Assembly: GCA_036555585.1 (NCBI GenBank)
Contig: DATBLE010000003.1
Coordinates: forward strand, 26,010 to 90,009
DNA from: DATBLE01 sp036555585
Lineage (GTDB): Bacteria; Actinomycetota; Thermoleophilia; Gaiellales; Gaiellaceae
Length of the DNA stretch: 64,000 nt
Direction: 5' to 3'
Both the position numbers and the translations under genes were made by a program. The notes beneath the pieces are model-generated. The model was not told the origin of the DNA, did not search any database, and saw nothing but the letters and a program-made list of their open reading frames with translations. Positions 16,276-25,351 of this stretch are shown here, in pieces; the first letter of the stretch is position 1; the number at the start of each line of letters is the position of its first letter.

Positions 16276-17273
16276 GTGCCGTTGCTCGAGGTTCGGGATC
16301 TGTCCGTCTCTTTCCCGACGGCGGACGGGATCGTCCAGGCTGTTCGCGGCCTTTCCTTCCACGTCGACCAGGGGAGGACTCTCGGGATCGTCGGCGAGTC
16401 GGGTTCGGGGAAGAGCGTCGCCACGCAGTCGATCGTGGGCCTGACGGAGGGCGCGCGCATCTCCGGGCAGGTGCACTTCGAGGGCAGGGACCTCCTCGGC
16501 CTGAGCGCGGAACAGCTTCGTCATGTCCGCGGCGCAGAGATCGCGCTGATCTTCCAGGACCCGTTGTCGAGCCTCCATCCGCTCTACCGGGTCGGATGGC
16601 AGATCGTCGAAGCCATCCGGGCCCACGAGCGGGTCGGAAAGAGCGAGGCGAGGCTGCGCGCGATCGAGCTCCTGCGACGCGTCGGCATCCCCCGGCCGGA
16701 GAGCAGAGTCGACGACTATCCGCACCAGTTCTCCGGCGGGATGCGGCAGCGCGCCATGATCGCCATGGCGCTCGCGCTCAACCCGAAGTTGTTGATCGCC
16801 GACGAGCCGACGACCGCTCTCGACGTCACGGTCCAGGCGCAGATCGTGGAGCTGATGAAGGAGCTCCAGGCCGAGTTCGGCACTGCGATCGTCGCGATCA
16901 CCCACGACCTCGGCGTCATCGCCGAGATCGCAGACGAGGTACTCGTGATGTACGCCGGCCGGGCGATGGAACGAGGCGATCGGCGGACGCTGTACCGCCG
17001 GCCGCATCACCCCTACACCAAGGGGTTGATCGAGGCCCTGCCCGGCCAGAGCGGCTCCAAGGACCGCCTCGTCCCGATCCCCGGGCGCCCGCCCAGCCTC
17101 ATCCGCCTGCCGACCGGCTGTCCCTTCCACCCGCGCTGCCGGTACGTCATGGAACGCTGCCGGACGGAGGTACCGCCGCTGCAGAAGGTCACCGGCGGCA
17201 GCGGCCATGTCTCGGCGTGCTGGCTGCCGCCTGATCGCGTCGGCCTCGAGACCCCCGCGGCGAGCTCGACGTC

Positions 17274-17277
<4 letters not shown>
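16276..17277 (+). CDS. Oligopeptide ABC transporter ATPase (OppD-like)
   Basis: About 333 residues. Walker A GESGSGKS, the IFQDPLSSLHPLYRVG Q-loop region, signature FSGGMRQR, Walker B LLIADEPTTALD and the switch His in ITHDLGVIAEIAD. The C-terminal OppD/F extension has CPFHPRCRYVMERC and AC, the cysteine cluster that in this family can hold an iron-sulfur cluster. It hydrolyses ATP to power import with its partner ATPase downstream. GTG 16276 gives the family-typical start (V/M)PLLEVRDLSV; GTG 16267 is also in frame. Ends with a GTGA overlap to the next gene. Confidence 0.93.
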
Positions 17278-18343
<1,066 letters not shown>

Positions 18344-18347
<4 letters not shown>

Positions 18348-19297
18348 CTCAGCTCGGCACCGAGCTCGAGCTGCTCGGCACACCGTCCGCAGAGCCCTCG
18401 GCAGAGGCCTTCGAAGGCAGGAGCCCCTGGCAGCTCGCCTGGGCGAGGCTGCGGCGCGACCGGGTCGCGATCGCGTGCACCGTCGTGATCGTCTTGATCG
18501 CGCTGGTCGCGATCGTGGCACCGCTGATCGCCCACCTCGCCGGCCATGGACCGAACACCCAGTACCTGGACACCGGCCTGACTCCGGAGGGCCTCCCGCG
18601 CGGGCCGAGCTCGCAGTTCCTGGTCGGCACGGACGACCTGGGCCGGGACGTGCTCGTGCGAGTCGCGTACGGCGCGCAGATCTCGCTGTTGGCCGGCGTC
18701 GTCGCGGCCACCGTCGCCGTGGCCGTCGGTGTCGTCGTCGGCCTCACGGCCGGCTACTTCGGCGGAGCGACCGACAGCTTCCTCGCCCGTGCGATGGACG
18801 TGGTGCTCGCGTTTCCGTTCCTGCTCTTCGCGATCGCGGTGGTCTCGATCGTCGGGCCGAGCCTCCGGCTGGCGATCGCCATCATCGCGTTCTTCAGCTG
18901 GGCTGCGGTGGGACGGGTCGTGCGCGGACAGACGCTGTCGATCAAGGAGAAGGAGTACGTCGAGGCGGCGCGATCGCTCGGCGCGAGCGACCTGCGGATC
19001 ATGTTCGTCGACATCTTCCCGAACCTGCTGGCGCCGGTGCTCGTTTACCTGACCCTGCTGATCCCGGCCGCGATCGTGTTCGAGGCCACCCTGTCCTTCC
19101 TCGGCCTGGGCGTCGTCCCGCCGACGCCCTCCTGGGGGAACATGCTCGCCGAGTCGCTCAACTACTACCGCGTGGCGTGGTGGTTCGTGCTTGTCCCCGG
19201 CGTCGCCCTCCTGGTCACGACCCTGGCCTTCAACCTCCTCGGCGACAGCATCCGGGACGCATTCGACCCCCGCGGCGAACGGCTCTTCAGGAGATAG
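18344..19297 (+). CDS. Peptide ABC transporter permease (OppC/DppC-like)
   Basis: 317 residues with an N-terminal cytoplasmic segment, a transmembrane helix at ~47-68 and about five more later. The periplasmic linker carries FLVGTDDLGRDVLVRV, the hallmark of DppC/OppC. The EAA loop that contacts the ATPases is EYVEAARSLGASDLRIMFVDIFPN. It ends with DAFDPRGERL, typical for the subfamily. Start GTG 18344 gives a GTGA overlap with oppF. The usual order has OppB before OppC; here OppC precedes OppB and both follow the ATPases. Confidence 0.92.
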
Positions 19298-19299
19298 GG

Positions 19300-20259
19300 A
19301 TGGCGCGCTTTCTCGTTCGCAGGATCCTGCTCGGCCTCCTGGTGCTCTGGGTGATCACCACCCTCGTCTTCGTCATGTTCTTCGTCGCGCCGAGCAACGT
19401 CGCGCGCCTCATCGCCGGCAGGCAGGCGACGCCCGAGACGGTCGCGCTCGTCAAGCACCGCCTCGGCCTGGACCGTCCGGCCGTCGACCAGTACGGCACC
19501 TACCTGTCGAACCTCCTCCACGGCGACCTGGGCTACTCCTTCTACAACTCGGAGTCGGTGAGGAGCCTCGTCTGGCAGAGGCTGCCGGTCACGCTGTCGC
19601 TCGCGATCGGGGCCGCCCTCATCTGGCTCGTCATCGGCGTGTCCTCGGGCGTCCTGGCCGCGACGCGTCCTCGTTCCCTCGCCGATCGAGTCGTGACCGT
19701 CACCGCGCTCTTCTTCTACTCGATGCCGGCGTTTCTCCTCGGGCTGATCTTCCTCTACTTCCTCTTCTTCCGGCTCCACCTGGCCGGGATCGACCTGTTC
19801 CCGGGGAGCGGCTATGTGCCGCTGACCCAGAGCCCGCTGCGGTGGGCCCAGCATCTGCTCCTGCCCTGGTTCACGATCGCCCTCGTGACTGCGGCGCTGT
19901 ACTCGCGGCTCACGCGCGGCGCGATGCTCGACGTGCTGGGAGAGGACTACATCCGAACCGCGCGGGCGAAGGGGCTTCGGGAGCGCCGGGTCGTCTACCG
20001 GCACGGACTGCGGAGCGCCGTCGCGCCGGTCGTCACCCAGTTCGGGATCGACCTGGGCACGCTCCTCGGCGGGGTGATCATCGTCGAGAACATCTTCGGG
20101 CTACCCGGCCTGGGCGCGCTCGCCGTGCAATCGGTCACGACACAGGACTTGCCGGTGATCATCGGCACGGTCGTCCTGGCTGCGGCGTTCATCGTCGCCG
20201 CCAACATCGTCGTCGACATCTGCTACGCACTGATCGACCCGAGGGTGCGCGTCAACTAG
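19300..20259 (+). CDS. Peptide ABC transporter permease (OppB/DppB-like)
   Basis: 319 residues with six predicted transmembrane helices. It has the classic MARFLVRRILLGLLVLWVIT start, the periplasmic LGLDRPAVDQYGTYLSNLLHG region, the EAA loop YIRTARAKGLRERRVVYRHGLR and the NIFGLPGLGALAVQS segment. It ends YALIDPRVRVN, typical of the family, so it is intact. ATG lies 3 bp after the oppC-like stop. The next sequence, from the base after the stop codon, is a degenerate proline iminopeptidase. Confidence 0.93.
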   Translation: MARFLVRRILLGLLVLWVITTLVFVMFFVAPSNVARLIAGRQATPETVALVKHRLGLDRPAVDQYGTYLSNLLHGDLGYSFYNSESVRSLVWQRLPVTLSLAIGAALIWLVIGVSSGVLAATRPRSLADRVVTVTALFFYSMPAFLLGLIFLYFLFFRLHLAGIDLFPGSGYVPLTQSPLRWAQHLLLPWFTIALVTAALYSRLTRGAMLDVLGEDYIRTARAKGLRERRVVYRHGLRSAVAPVVTQFGIDLGTLLGGVIIVENIFGLPGLGALAVQSVTTQDLPVIIGTVVLAAAFIVAANIVVDICYALIDPRVRVN

Positions 20260-20968
20260 GGCGGCCCGGGGTTCGAGGCCAGCCGCCCGACCGTCTCACC
20301 CCCCGACCCGCTATGGCTGCACGTCCTGGGCCAGAGCTTCGGAGGCTTCTGCGTCGTCGCCTATCTCTCGCTCGCACCCTCGGGCCTTCGGGAGGCATTC
20401 GTCACGGGCGGCCGGCCGCCGATCGGCCTGAACACGGACGAGGTCTACCGGCGCACCTATCCACGAGTGCTCGAGCGCAACCGGCGGTGCTACGAGCGCT
20501 ATCCGGGCGATCGGGAGCGCGTGCTCGCGATCCATCGCCTGGCCGACGCCGGAGAGATCGTGCTCCCGGGCGGCGACGTGCTGACGCCGAGGATGTTCCG
20601 GCAGCTCGGCCTGATGCTCGGAATGAGCGACGGCGCGGAGAAGCTCCACTACCTCCTCGAGCTGCCGCCGACCTCGCCGGCGTTTCTCCACGACGTCGAG
20701 GCAGCGCTCCCGTTCGCGCGGAACCCGATCTTCGCCGTCATCCACGAGGCGTGCTACGCGGACGGATGCACGACGGGCTGGTCGGCCGAGCGCCTGCGTC
20801 CAGCCGGGTTCGACTCGCCGGAGCGCTTCACCGGCGAGCACGTCTACTCGTGGATGTTCGAGGACTAACCTTCGGGTCTGGACGACGGACGAGCACCAGC
20901 ACAACGGGCTGATCGCCGACGGCCAGCGCATCCTCGACCGTCTGATCGGTCTCGTGCGCACCGGCTGA
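20260..20968 (+). pseudogene. Remnant of a proline iminopeptidase (S33, alpha/beta hydrolase)
   Basis: Translation right after the OppB-like stop gives GGPGFEASRPTVSPPD, the oxyanion-region block of proline iminopeptidases, but without any start codon or N-terminus. It then jumps straight to LHVLGQSFGGF with the nucleophile elbow (missing ~50 residues, including the usual DQRGTGRS). It continues through FVTGGRPPIG, a HYLLELPP segment and GEHVYSWMFED to a stop at 20866-20868. The expected C-terminus (VWTTDEHQHNGL, then RILDRLIGLVRTG) resumes in another frame up to 20968, after loss of a further block. At least three deletions are therefore visible. An ORF from 20467 to 20868 survives but cannot be an active enzyme. 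Confidence 0.82.
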
Positions 20969-21075
20969 GCGAGGGCGCTCCCGGCCCCGACGAATCGGGT
21001 CGACGCGCTGGACGTGTCTGGAACCGGCCTGTTTGCGATGGTACCGTCGGGTCAGGAAAACGGCGGGGAGCAGGG

Positions 21076-24000
21076 ATGGAGCATCGAGTGCCGGGGTCGC
21101 TCGAGGTGCGCGATCGCAGTGGGCACCGGCACCCGCCTGGGGTCGCGCGGCGGCACGCCGTCCACGAGCTCTGGCGAAAGCCTCTTCGGACGGCTACGAA
21201 GAGGGTCCATCACTACGTCTCGCGGTTGCGTCTCGCCGACGTCGAGCGCAGGATGCTCGAGGACGATGCAGAGCTCGAGCCCGTCCCGGGGGATCTGCCG
21301 GTTCCGTCCGAGTCGATCGCCGAGCCGCCTCTGCAAGAACCGGTCCGGGCCCGGCGGCCGACGACCGTCGTCTTCGCGGACGTGGTAGATTCCACCACCC
21401 TCGGAGAGCTCCACGATCCGGAGTCGGTGCACAGGATCCTGGAGCGGTATTCCGACATCGCACAGAGGATCCTGGGGGGCCACGGCGGCGAGATCGAGAA
21501 GTTCATCGGCGACGCCGTCGTCGCGTTCTTCGGGCTGACCGAGGTTCACGAAGACGACGCGCTGCGAGCAGTGCGTGCGGCGATCGAGCTGCGCGACGCC
21601 GTGGCCGCGCTCCGCGACGAGCTGGTGCAGTCGAGTGGAATCGAGTTCGCCGTGAGCATCGGCGTGAACTCCGGCGACGTCTTCGTGGGAGGTGGAGCGG
21701 GGCGGGAGACGTTCGCCACGGGCGATGCGGTCAACGTCGCAGCACGACTGGAGCAAGGGGCGGAGGCGTGGGAGATCCTGCTCGGCGATCGCACGTACCG
21801 GTTGGTCGAGGCCGACGTTCGCGCCGAACCGCTGGAGCCGTTGGCAGTCAAGGGTCGGTCGGCTGCCGTGCGGGCGTGGAGGCTGCTCGAATTGGCCGAC
21901 TCCGAGCAGATCGCAGCTCGGGCGACGACGTCGTTCGTGGGCCGGAAGCGCGAGCAGGAAGCGCTTCGAGAAGCCTTCGCACGATCGCAGGAGCAGCAGG
22001 CGTGCAAGCTCTGCACGATCGTCGGGCCGGCGGGAATCGGGAAGACGCGCCTCGCGCGTGAGCTGGTCGCGGAGGCCGGTCGAGTGGCCACGGTGGCCGT
22101 CGGCCGTTGCCTCTCGTACGGGGAAGGGATCACCTACCGCCCGTTGATCGAGATCGTTCGGCAGCTCGCGGGAGAGGACGCCGACGACGGCATCGCGAAG
22201 CTGATGAGCGACGGCGAGGATTCCGAGCTCGTGGTCCGACGGGTGCGGGGCCTCTTCGGCGTGTCGGACGAGACCGCGCCGGCGGAGGAGACGTTCTGGG
22301 CCGTCCGGAAGCTGTTCGAGGCCTCCGCCGCAGAGCGTCCGCTGATCGTCGTCTTCGAGGACGTTCACTGGGCCGAGCCCCTCCTGCTCGACCTGATCGA
22401 GTATCTCGTCGGCTTCACGGCGGGGAAGGCGATCTTCGTCGTCTGCCTTGCACGCCCGGAGCTTCTGGACGCCCGCCCGTCATGGGCTGTCGAGGACGGG
22501 ACCAGATCGGTCGTGACCTTGCAGGCGCTGCCCGAGGACGACGCGCGGAGGCTCGTCGAGTCGCTCACGGCGGGCGAGCTGGGGTCGCTCGAGACGGCCA
22601 GGATCGTCCGGACCGCCGAGGGCAACCCGCTGTTTCTCGAGCAGCTCGTCGCCGCCGACGAGGAACGTGGCGAGACGGGGGCCATGCCTCCGAGCATCCA
22701 GGCCGTGCTGGCCAGCCGTATCGCCGGGCTCGATCACGCCGAGCGCACGGTGCTCGAGCGGGCCTCGGTCGAGGGCCGGAACTTCAGATGGACCTCGGTC
22801 GCCGCGCTTCTCTCCGAGGGCGAGCGGCGCACTCTGGGCGAGCGCCTGATGGCGCTCGTCCGCAGACAGCTGATCCAGCCGGACCCTTCTGCGTCAGCGG
22901 TCGAGGACGCGTTCAGGTTCACGCACGTGCTGATCCGGGAGGCGGCGTACGAGGGCGTGCCCAAGGAAGTGCGTGCAGACCTGCACGAGCGCCTGGCCAG
23001 GCGGCTCGACTCGAGCTCGGAGGGCGAGGACGAGATCGTCGGCTTCCATCTCGAGCAGTCGTACCGCTGTCGCGCCGAGCTCGGTCTGGTCGGCGAGCGC
23101 GAGCGAGACCTCGCCGCCGAGGCAACGGCGCGGCTCGAAGCGGCGGGACGCAAGGCGCTCGTGCTCGGAGACCCGGCGGCCTGCGGCAACCTCCTCGGCC
23201 GGGCAGCGTCGCTCCTTCCGCCCGATCACCCGACCCGCCTTGCTCTCCTGACCACGCTGGGCGCCGCGCTCCTCGAAGCCGGCCAGCTGGCGGAGGCGGA
23301 CCGGATCCTCGCCGAGGCGATCGAGCGATCGGCGGATCACGAGCTCCTCCACGCGCGGGCACGCGTCGAGCAGCAGTTCGTCCTGCTGCAGACGCACACC
23401 GGCGCGATCGAGGACGTGGAACGCGTTGCCGACGCCGGCCTGCACGTCTTCGAGAAGCACGCAGACGACGTCGGTCAGATCCGAGCCTGGTCGCTGAAAG
23501 CGTTCAGCGCATGGATCGGCGGCCAGGCCGCAAAGGCGGACGAGGCCTGGCGCCGCGGTGCGGAGCACGCGCGGCACGCCGGCGAACGGCGGGAGCTGTT
23601 CGAGATCCTCGACTGGCGCGCGTCGGCAGCCGTCGTCGGCCCGACGCCGGTGGACGAGGCGATCGAGTTGTGCCTCGACATCCGCGAGCAGGTTCGAAGC
23701 AGCCCGGTTGCGATGGCCGAGACACTCCACCCGCTCGCGGTGCTCCGTGCCATGCGGGGGGAGTTCGACCGTGCTCGCTCGCTCGTTCGCGCAGGGAACG
23801 CGATCATCGAGGAGCTGGGCCGCATCTACTCGGCGGGACTCTCGCATCACGAGGCGCTCGTGGAGATGCTCGCGGGACGGCCCGAAGTCGCCGAGGAGCG
23901 GCTCCGGCGAGCCTACGAGACGCTCGACGAGATGGGGGAGAAGTCGCTGCTGGCCACGACCGCCGCGATGCTCGCGCAGGCGATCTACGCCCAGCATCGC

Positions 24001-24351
24001 CTCGAGGAGGCCTGGCACTTCTGCGAGGTGAGCCGCCGGGTTGCCACGGACGAGGACCTGTCGGCCCAGGTCGTCGGTCGCAGCACCCGCGCGAAGATCC
24101 TTGCGGCGCAAGGACGCGGAGACGAGGCGGAGGCCTTGGCTCGCGAGGCGGTCGAGCTCGCCGCGAGCACGGACTTCCTCACGCACCACGGTCAAGCGTT
24201 CCTCGACCTCGCCGAGGTGCTGCAGCTGAACGGACGCCCGGAGGAGGCGGAGTCCGCTCTCCGCGCCGGGCTGGAGCTGTACGAACGAAAGGGGGACCTC
24301 GTCTCCGCGAGGCGCGCCCAGAGGCGCATCGAGGAGGTCTGCCCGGCGTGA
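21076..24351 (+). CDS. Class III nucleotide cyclase-domain / AAA ATPase / TPR signalling protein
   Basis: 1,091 residues. Residues ~5-55 resemble a shortened AfsR-type winged helix (GSLEVRD, then HELWRKPLRTATKRVHHYVSRLR) with its middle missing. A class III cyclase homology domain follows at ~93-265: metal Asp102 in FADVVDST and Asp146 in FIGDAVVAFFG, GVNSGDVFVGG, then NVAARLEQGA. An STAND/AAA module starts at ~287, with Walker A GPAGIGKT at 317-324 and an IVVFEDVHWAEP Walker B region. The remaining ~430 residues are TPR-like helices. It may make cAMP/cGMP or only sense nucleotides. ATG 21076 has a GGGGAGCAGGG ribosome-binding region. Confidence 0.85.
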   Translation: MEHRVPGSLEVRDRSGHRHPPGVARRHAVHELWRKPLRTATKRVHHYVSRLRLADVERRMLEDDAELEPVPGDLPVPSESIAEPPLQEPVRARRPTTVVFADVVDSTTLGELHDPESVHRILERYSDIAQRILGGHGGEIEKFIGDAVVAFFGLTEVHEDDALRAVRAAIELRDAVAALRDELVQSSGIEFAVSIGVNSGDVFVGGGAGRETFATGDAVNVAARLEQGAEAWEILLGDRTYRLVEADVRAEPLEPLAVKGRSAAVRAWRLLELADSEQIAARATTSFVGRKREQEALREAFARSQEQQACKLCTIVGPAGIGKTRLARELVAEAGRVATVAVGRCLSYGEGITYRPLIEIVRQLAGEDADDGIAKLMSDGEDSELVVRRVRGLFGVSDETAPAEETFWAVRKLFEASAAERPLIVVFEDVHWAEPLLLDLIEYLVGFTAGKAIFVVCLARPELLDARPSWAVEDGTRSVVTLQALPEDDARRLVESLTAGELGSLETARIVRTAEGNPLFLEQLVAADEERGETGAMPPSIQAVLASRIAGLDHAERTVLERASVEGRNFRWTSVAALLSEGERRTLGERLMALVRRQLIQPDPSASAVEDAFRFTHVLIREAAYEGVPKEVRADLHERLARRLDSSSEGEDEIVGFHLEQSYRCRAELGLVGERERDLAAEATARLEAAGRKALVLGDPAACGNLLGRAASLLPPDHPTRLALLTTLGAALLEAGQLAEADRILAEAIERSADHELLHARARVEQQFVLLQTHTGAIEDVERVADAGLHVFEKHADDVGQIRAWSLKAFSAWIGGQAAKADEAWRRGAEHARHAGERRELFEILDWRASAAVVGPTPVDEAIELCLDIREQVRSSPVAMAETLHPLAVLRAMRGEFDRARSLVRAGNAIIEELGRIYSAGLSHHEALVEMLAGRPEVAEERLRRAYETLDEMGEKSLLATTAAMLAQAIYAQHRLEEAWHFCEVSRRVATDEDLSAQVVGRSTRAKILAAQGRGDEAEALAREAVELAASTDFLTHHGQAFLDLAEVLQLNGRPEEAESALRAGLELYERKGDLVSARRAQRRIEEVCPA

Positions 24352-24376
24352 GAAACGACGCGACTGGAGGTGGAAG

Positions 24377-24763
24377 ATGAGTTTCGGACGATTCGACCGG
24401 AGACTGCCGCTGCCGAGTCAGGGCCGCATCACGATCAAGGGGCCGTTCAACCCGCAGGACCGCGCCGTCGACGCGGCCAAGGTCCTGTTCTTGATCGTGC
24501 AGGGCGACGACCAGGACGCCGTGATCGTCAACGGCGAGGGCACGTGGCACCGCGGGAGCACCGACTGGACGGGTACGGTCCCACGGAGGGGCCCTCGCGT
24601 GGGGGGCCAGGGAGAGGGGACGCTCCAGCAGGGCCTCGCCCGCGGCATCGCGCTCTCGATCGTCATCAAGCCGGGCAAGGTCTTCGACGGTGGACGCAGG
24701 TTCGACCCGCCGACGATCGAAGCCCTCACCTGGTGCGCCGACTTCCAGTTCGTCGCGCCCTGA
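24377..24763 (+). CDS. Hypothetical protein (128 aa)
   Basis: Not recognised. It is soluble, beta-rich in appearance, with no signal peptide or transmembrane helix. Visible features are the basic N-terminus, the KVLFLIVQGDDQDAVIVNGEGTW segment containing a WHRGSTDWTG turn, a glycine-rich stretch (RGPRVGGQGEGTLQQG) and a single Cys near the C-terminus (LTWCADFQF). A strong ribosome-binding site (GGAGGTGG) precedes ATG 24377. It follows the cyclase/AAA/TPR gene by 25 bp, so it is probably in the same transcript and may be related to that signalling protein; nothing more can be said. Confidence 0.65.
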   Translation: MSFGRFDRRLPLPSQGRITIKGPFNPQDRAVDAAKVLFLIVQGDDQDAVIVNGEGTWHRGSTDWTGTVPRRGPRVGGQGEGTLQQGLARGIALSIVIKPGKVFDGGRRFDPPTIEALTWCADFQFVAP

Positions 24764-24776
24764 CCGACCGGGGAGG

Positions 24777-24804
24777 GGGAGCGGGCCGGTCCGGGCCCGC
24801 TCCC
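24777..24804. terminator. Hairpin between convergent genes
   Basis: Perfect 11-bp inverted repeat GGGAGCGGGCC / GGCCCGCTCCC around a 6-nt loop, 13 bp after the hypothetical gene and between convergent transcripts. There is no T-run, so it would have to work as a GC-rich terminator or RNA-end stabiliser. Confidence 0.5.
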
Positions 24805-24877
24805 TGGTCACGGTTCGAGCCCTCTCACCCGCTGGCAGGAGAGCCCCGGAAACCGGCGTTCTTCTTTCGTCGGAGCG

Positions 24878-25351
24878 TTACCTTGCAGACGAGGATCGCG
24901 TAGAGGTCGTGCGCCCCTGGCCGGCGGAGGTCGCGGCCGTGCTCCGCGAACCGTTGGAGGAGACGGTTCTCCACTTGGCCAATCTCCGGGTGCAGGTCTC
25001 CGCCCTCAGCGCGATGAAGAAGCAGAGCGCGGCGAGCGGCAGCTCGGCGACGACGGCGAGCGCGATCGCGTAGGTCAGGTCGCGGCCGCCGGAGGTCAGC
25101 AGGTCGAACCAGGCGTCGACGACGAGCAGCGTGCCCGAACAGGCCGCGGCCGCCTCCAACAGCTGGCTCTGGCGCCACGCTGCGATCGCAGTGGCGAGGA
25201 GCGCCGCGGCGAGAAACAGGTCGAAGCCGGCCCAGGCGAGATCCCAGTGCTCGGCGACTTCGTGCGAAGGCAGCACGGTCGTCAGCCAGAGCGCCCACGG
25301 GACGAGCGCCAGCGCGATCAGCGCAAGCAGCGGCGGAATCCAGCGCCTCAC
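24878..25351 (-). CDS. Small integral membrane protein following the MprF-like gene
   Basis: 157 residues with four hydrophobic segments (~6-26, ~42-60, ~65-85, ~93-113) and a basic, Ser/Thr-rich tail (RRLAKWRTV onward) that looks less constrained. GTG 25351 overlaps the MprF-like stop by 4 nt, implying translational coupling and possibly a common function at the membrane. I do not recognise a family. A frameshift near the C-terminus cannot be excluded because the tail differs in composition from the rest. Confidence 0.6.
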   Translation of the reverse strand: MRRWIPPLLALIALALVPWALWLTTVLPSHEVAEHWDLAWAGFDLFLAAALLATAIAAWRQSQLLEAAAACSGTLLVVDAWFDLLTSGGRDLTYAIALAVVAELPLAALCFFIALRAETCTRRLAKWRTVSSNGSRSTAATSAGQGRTTSTRSSSAR

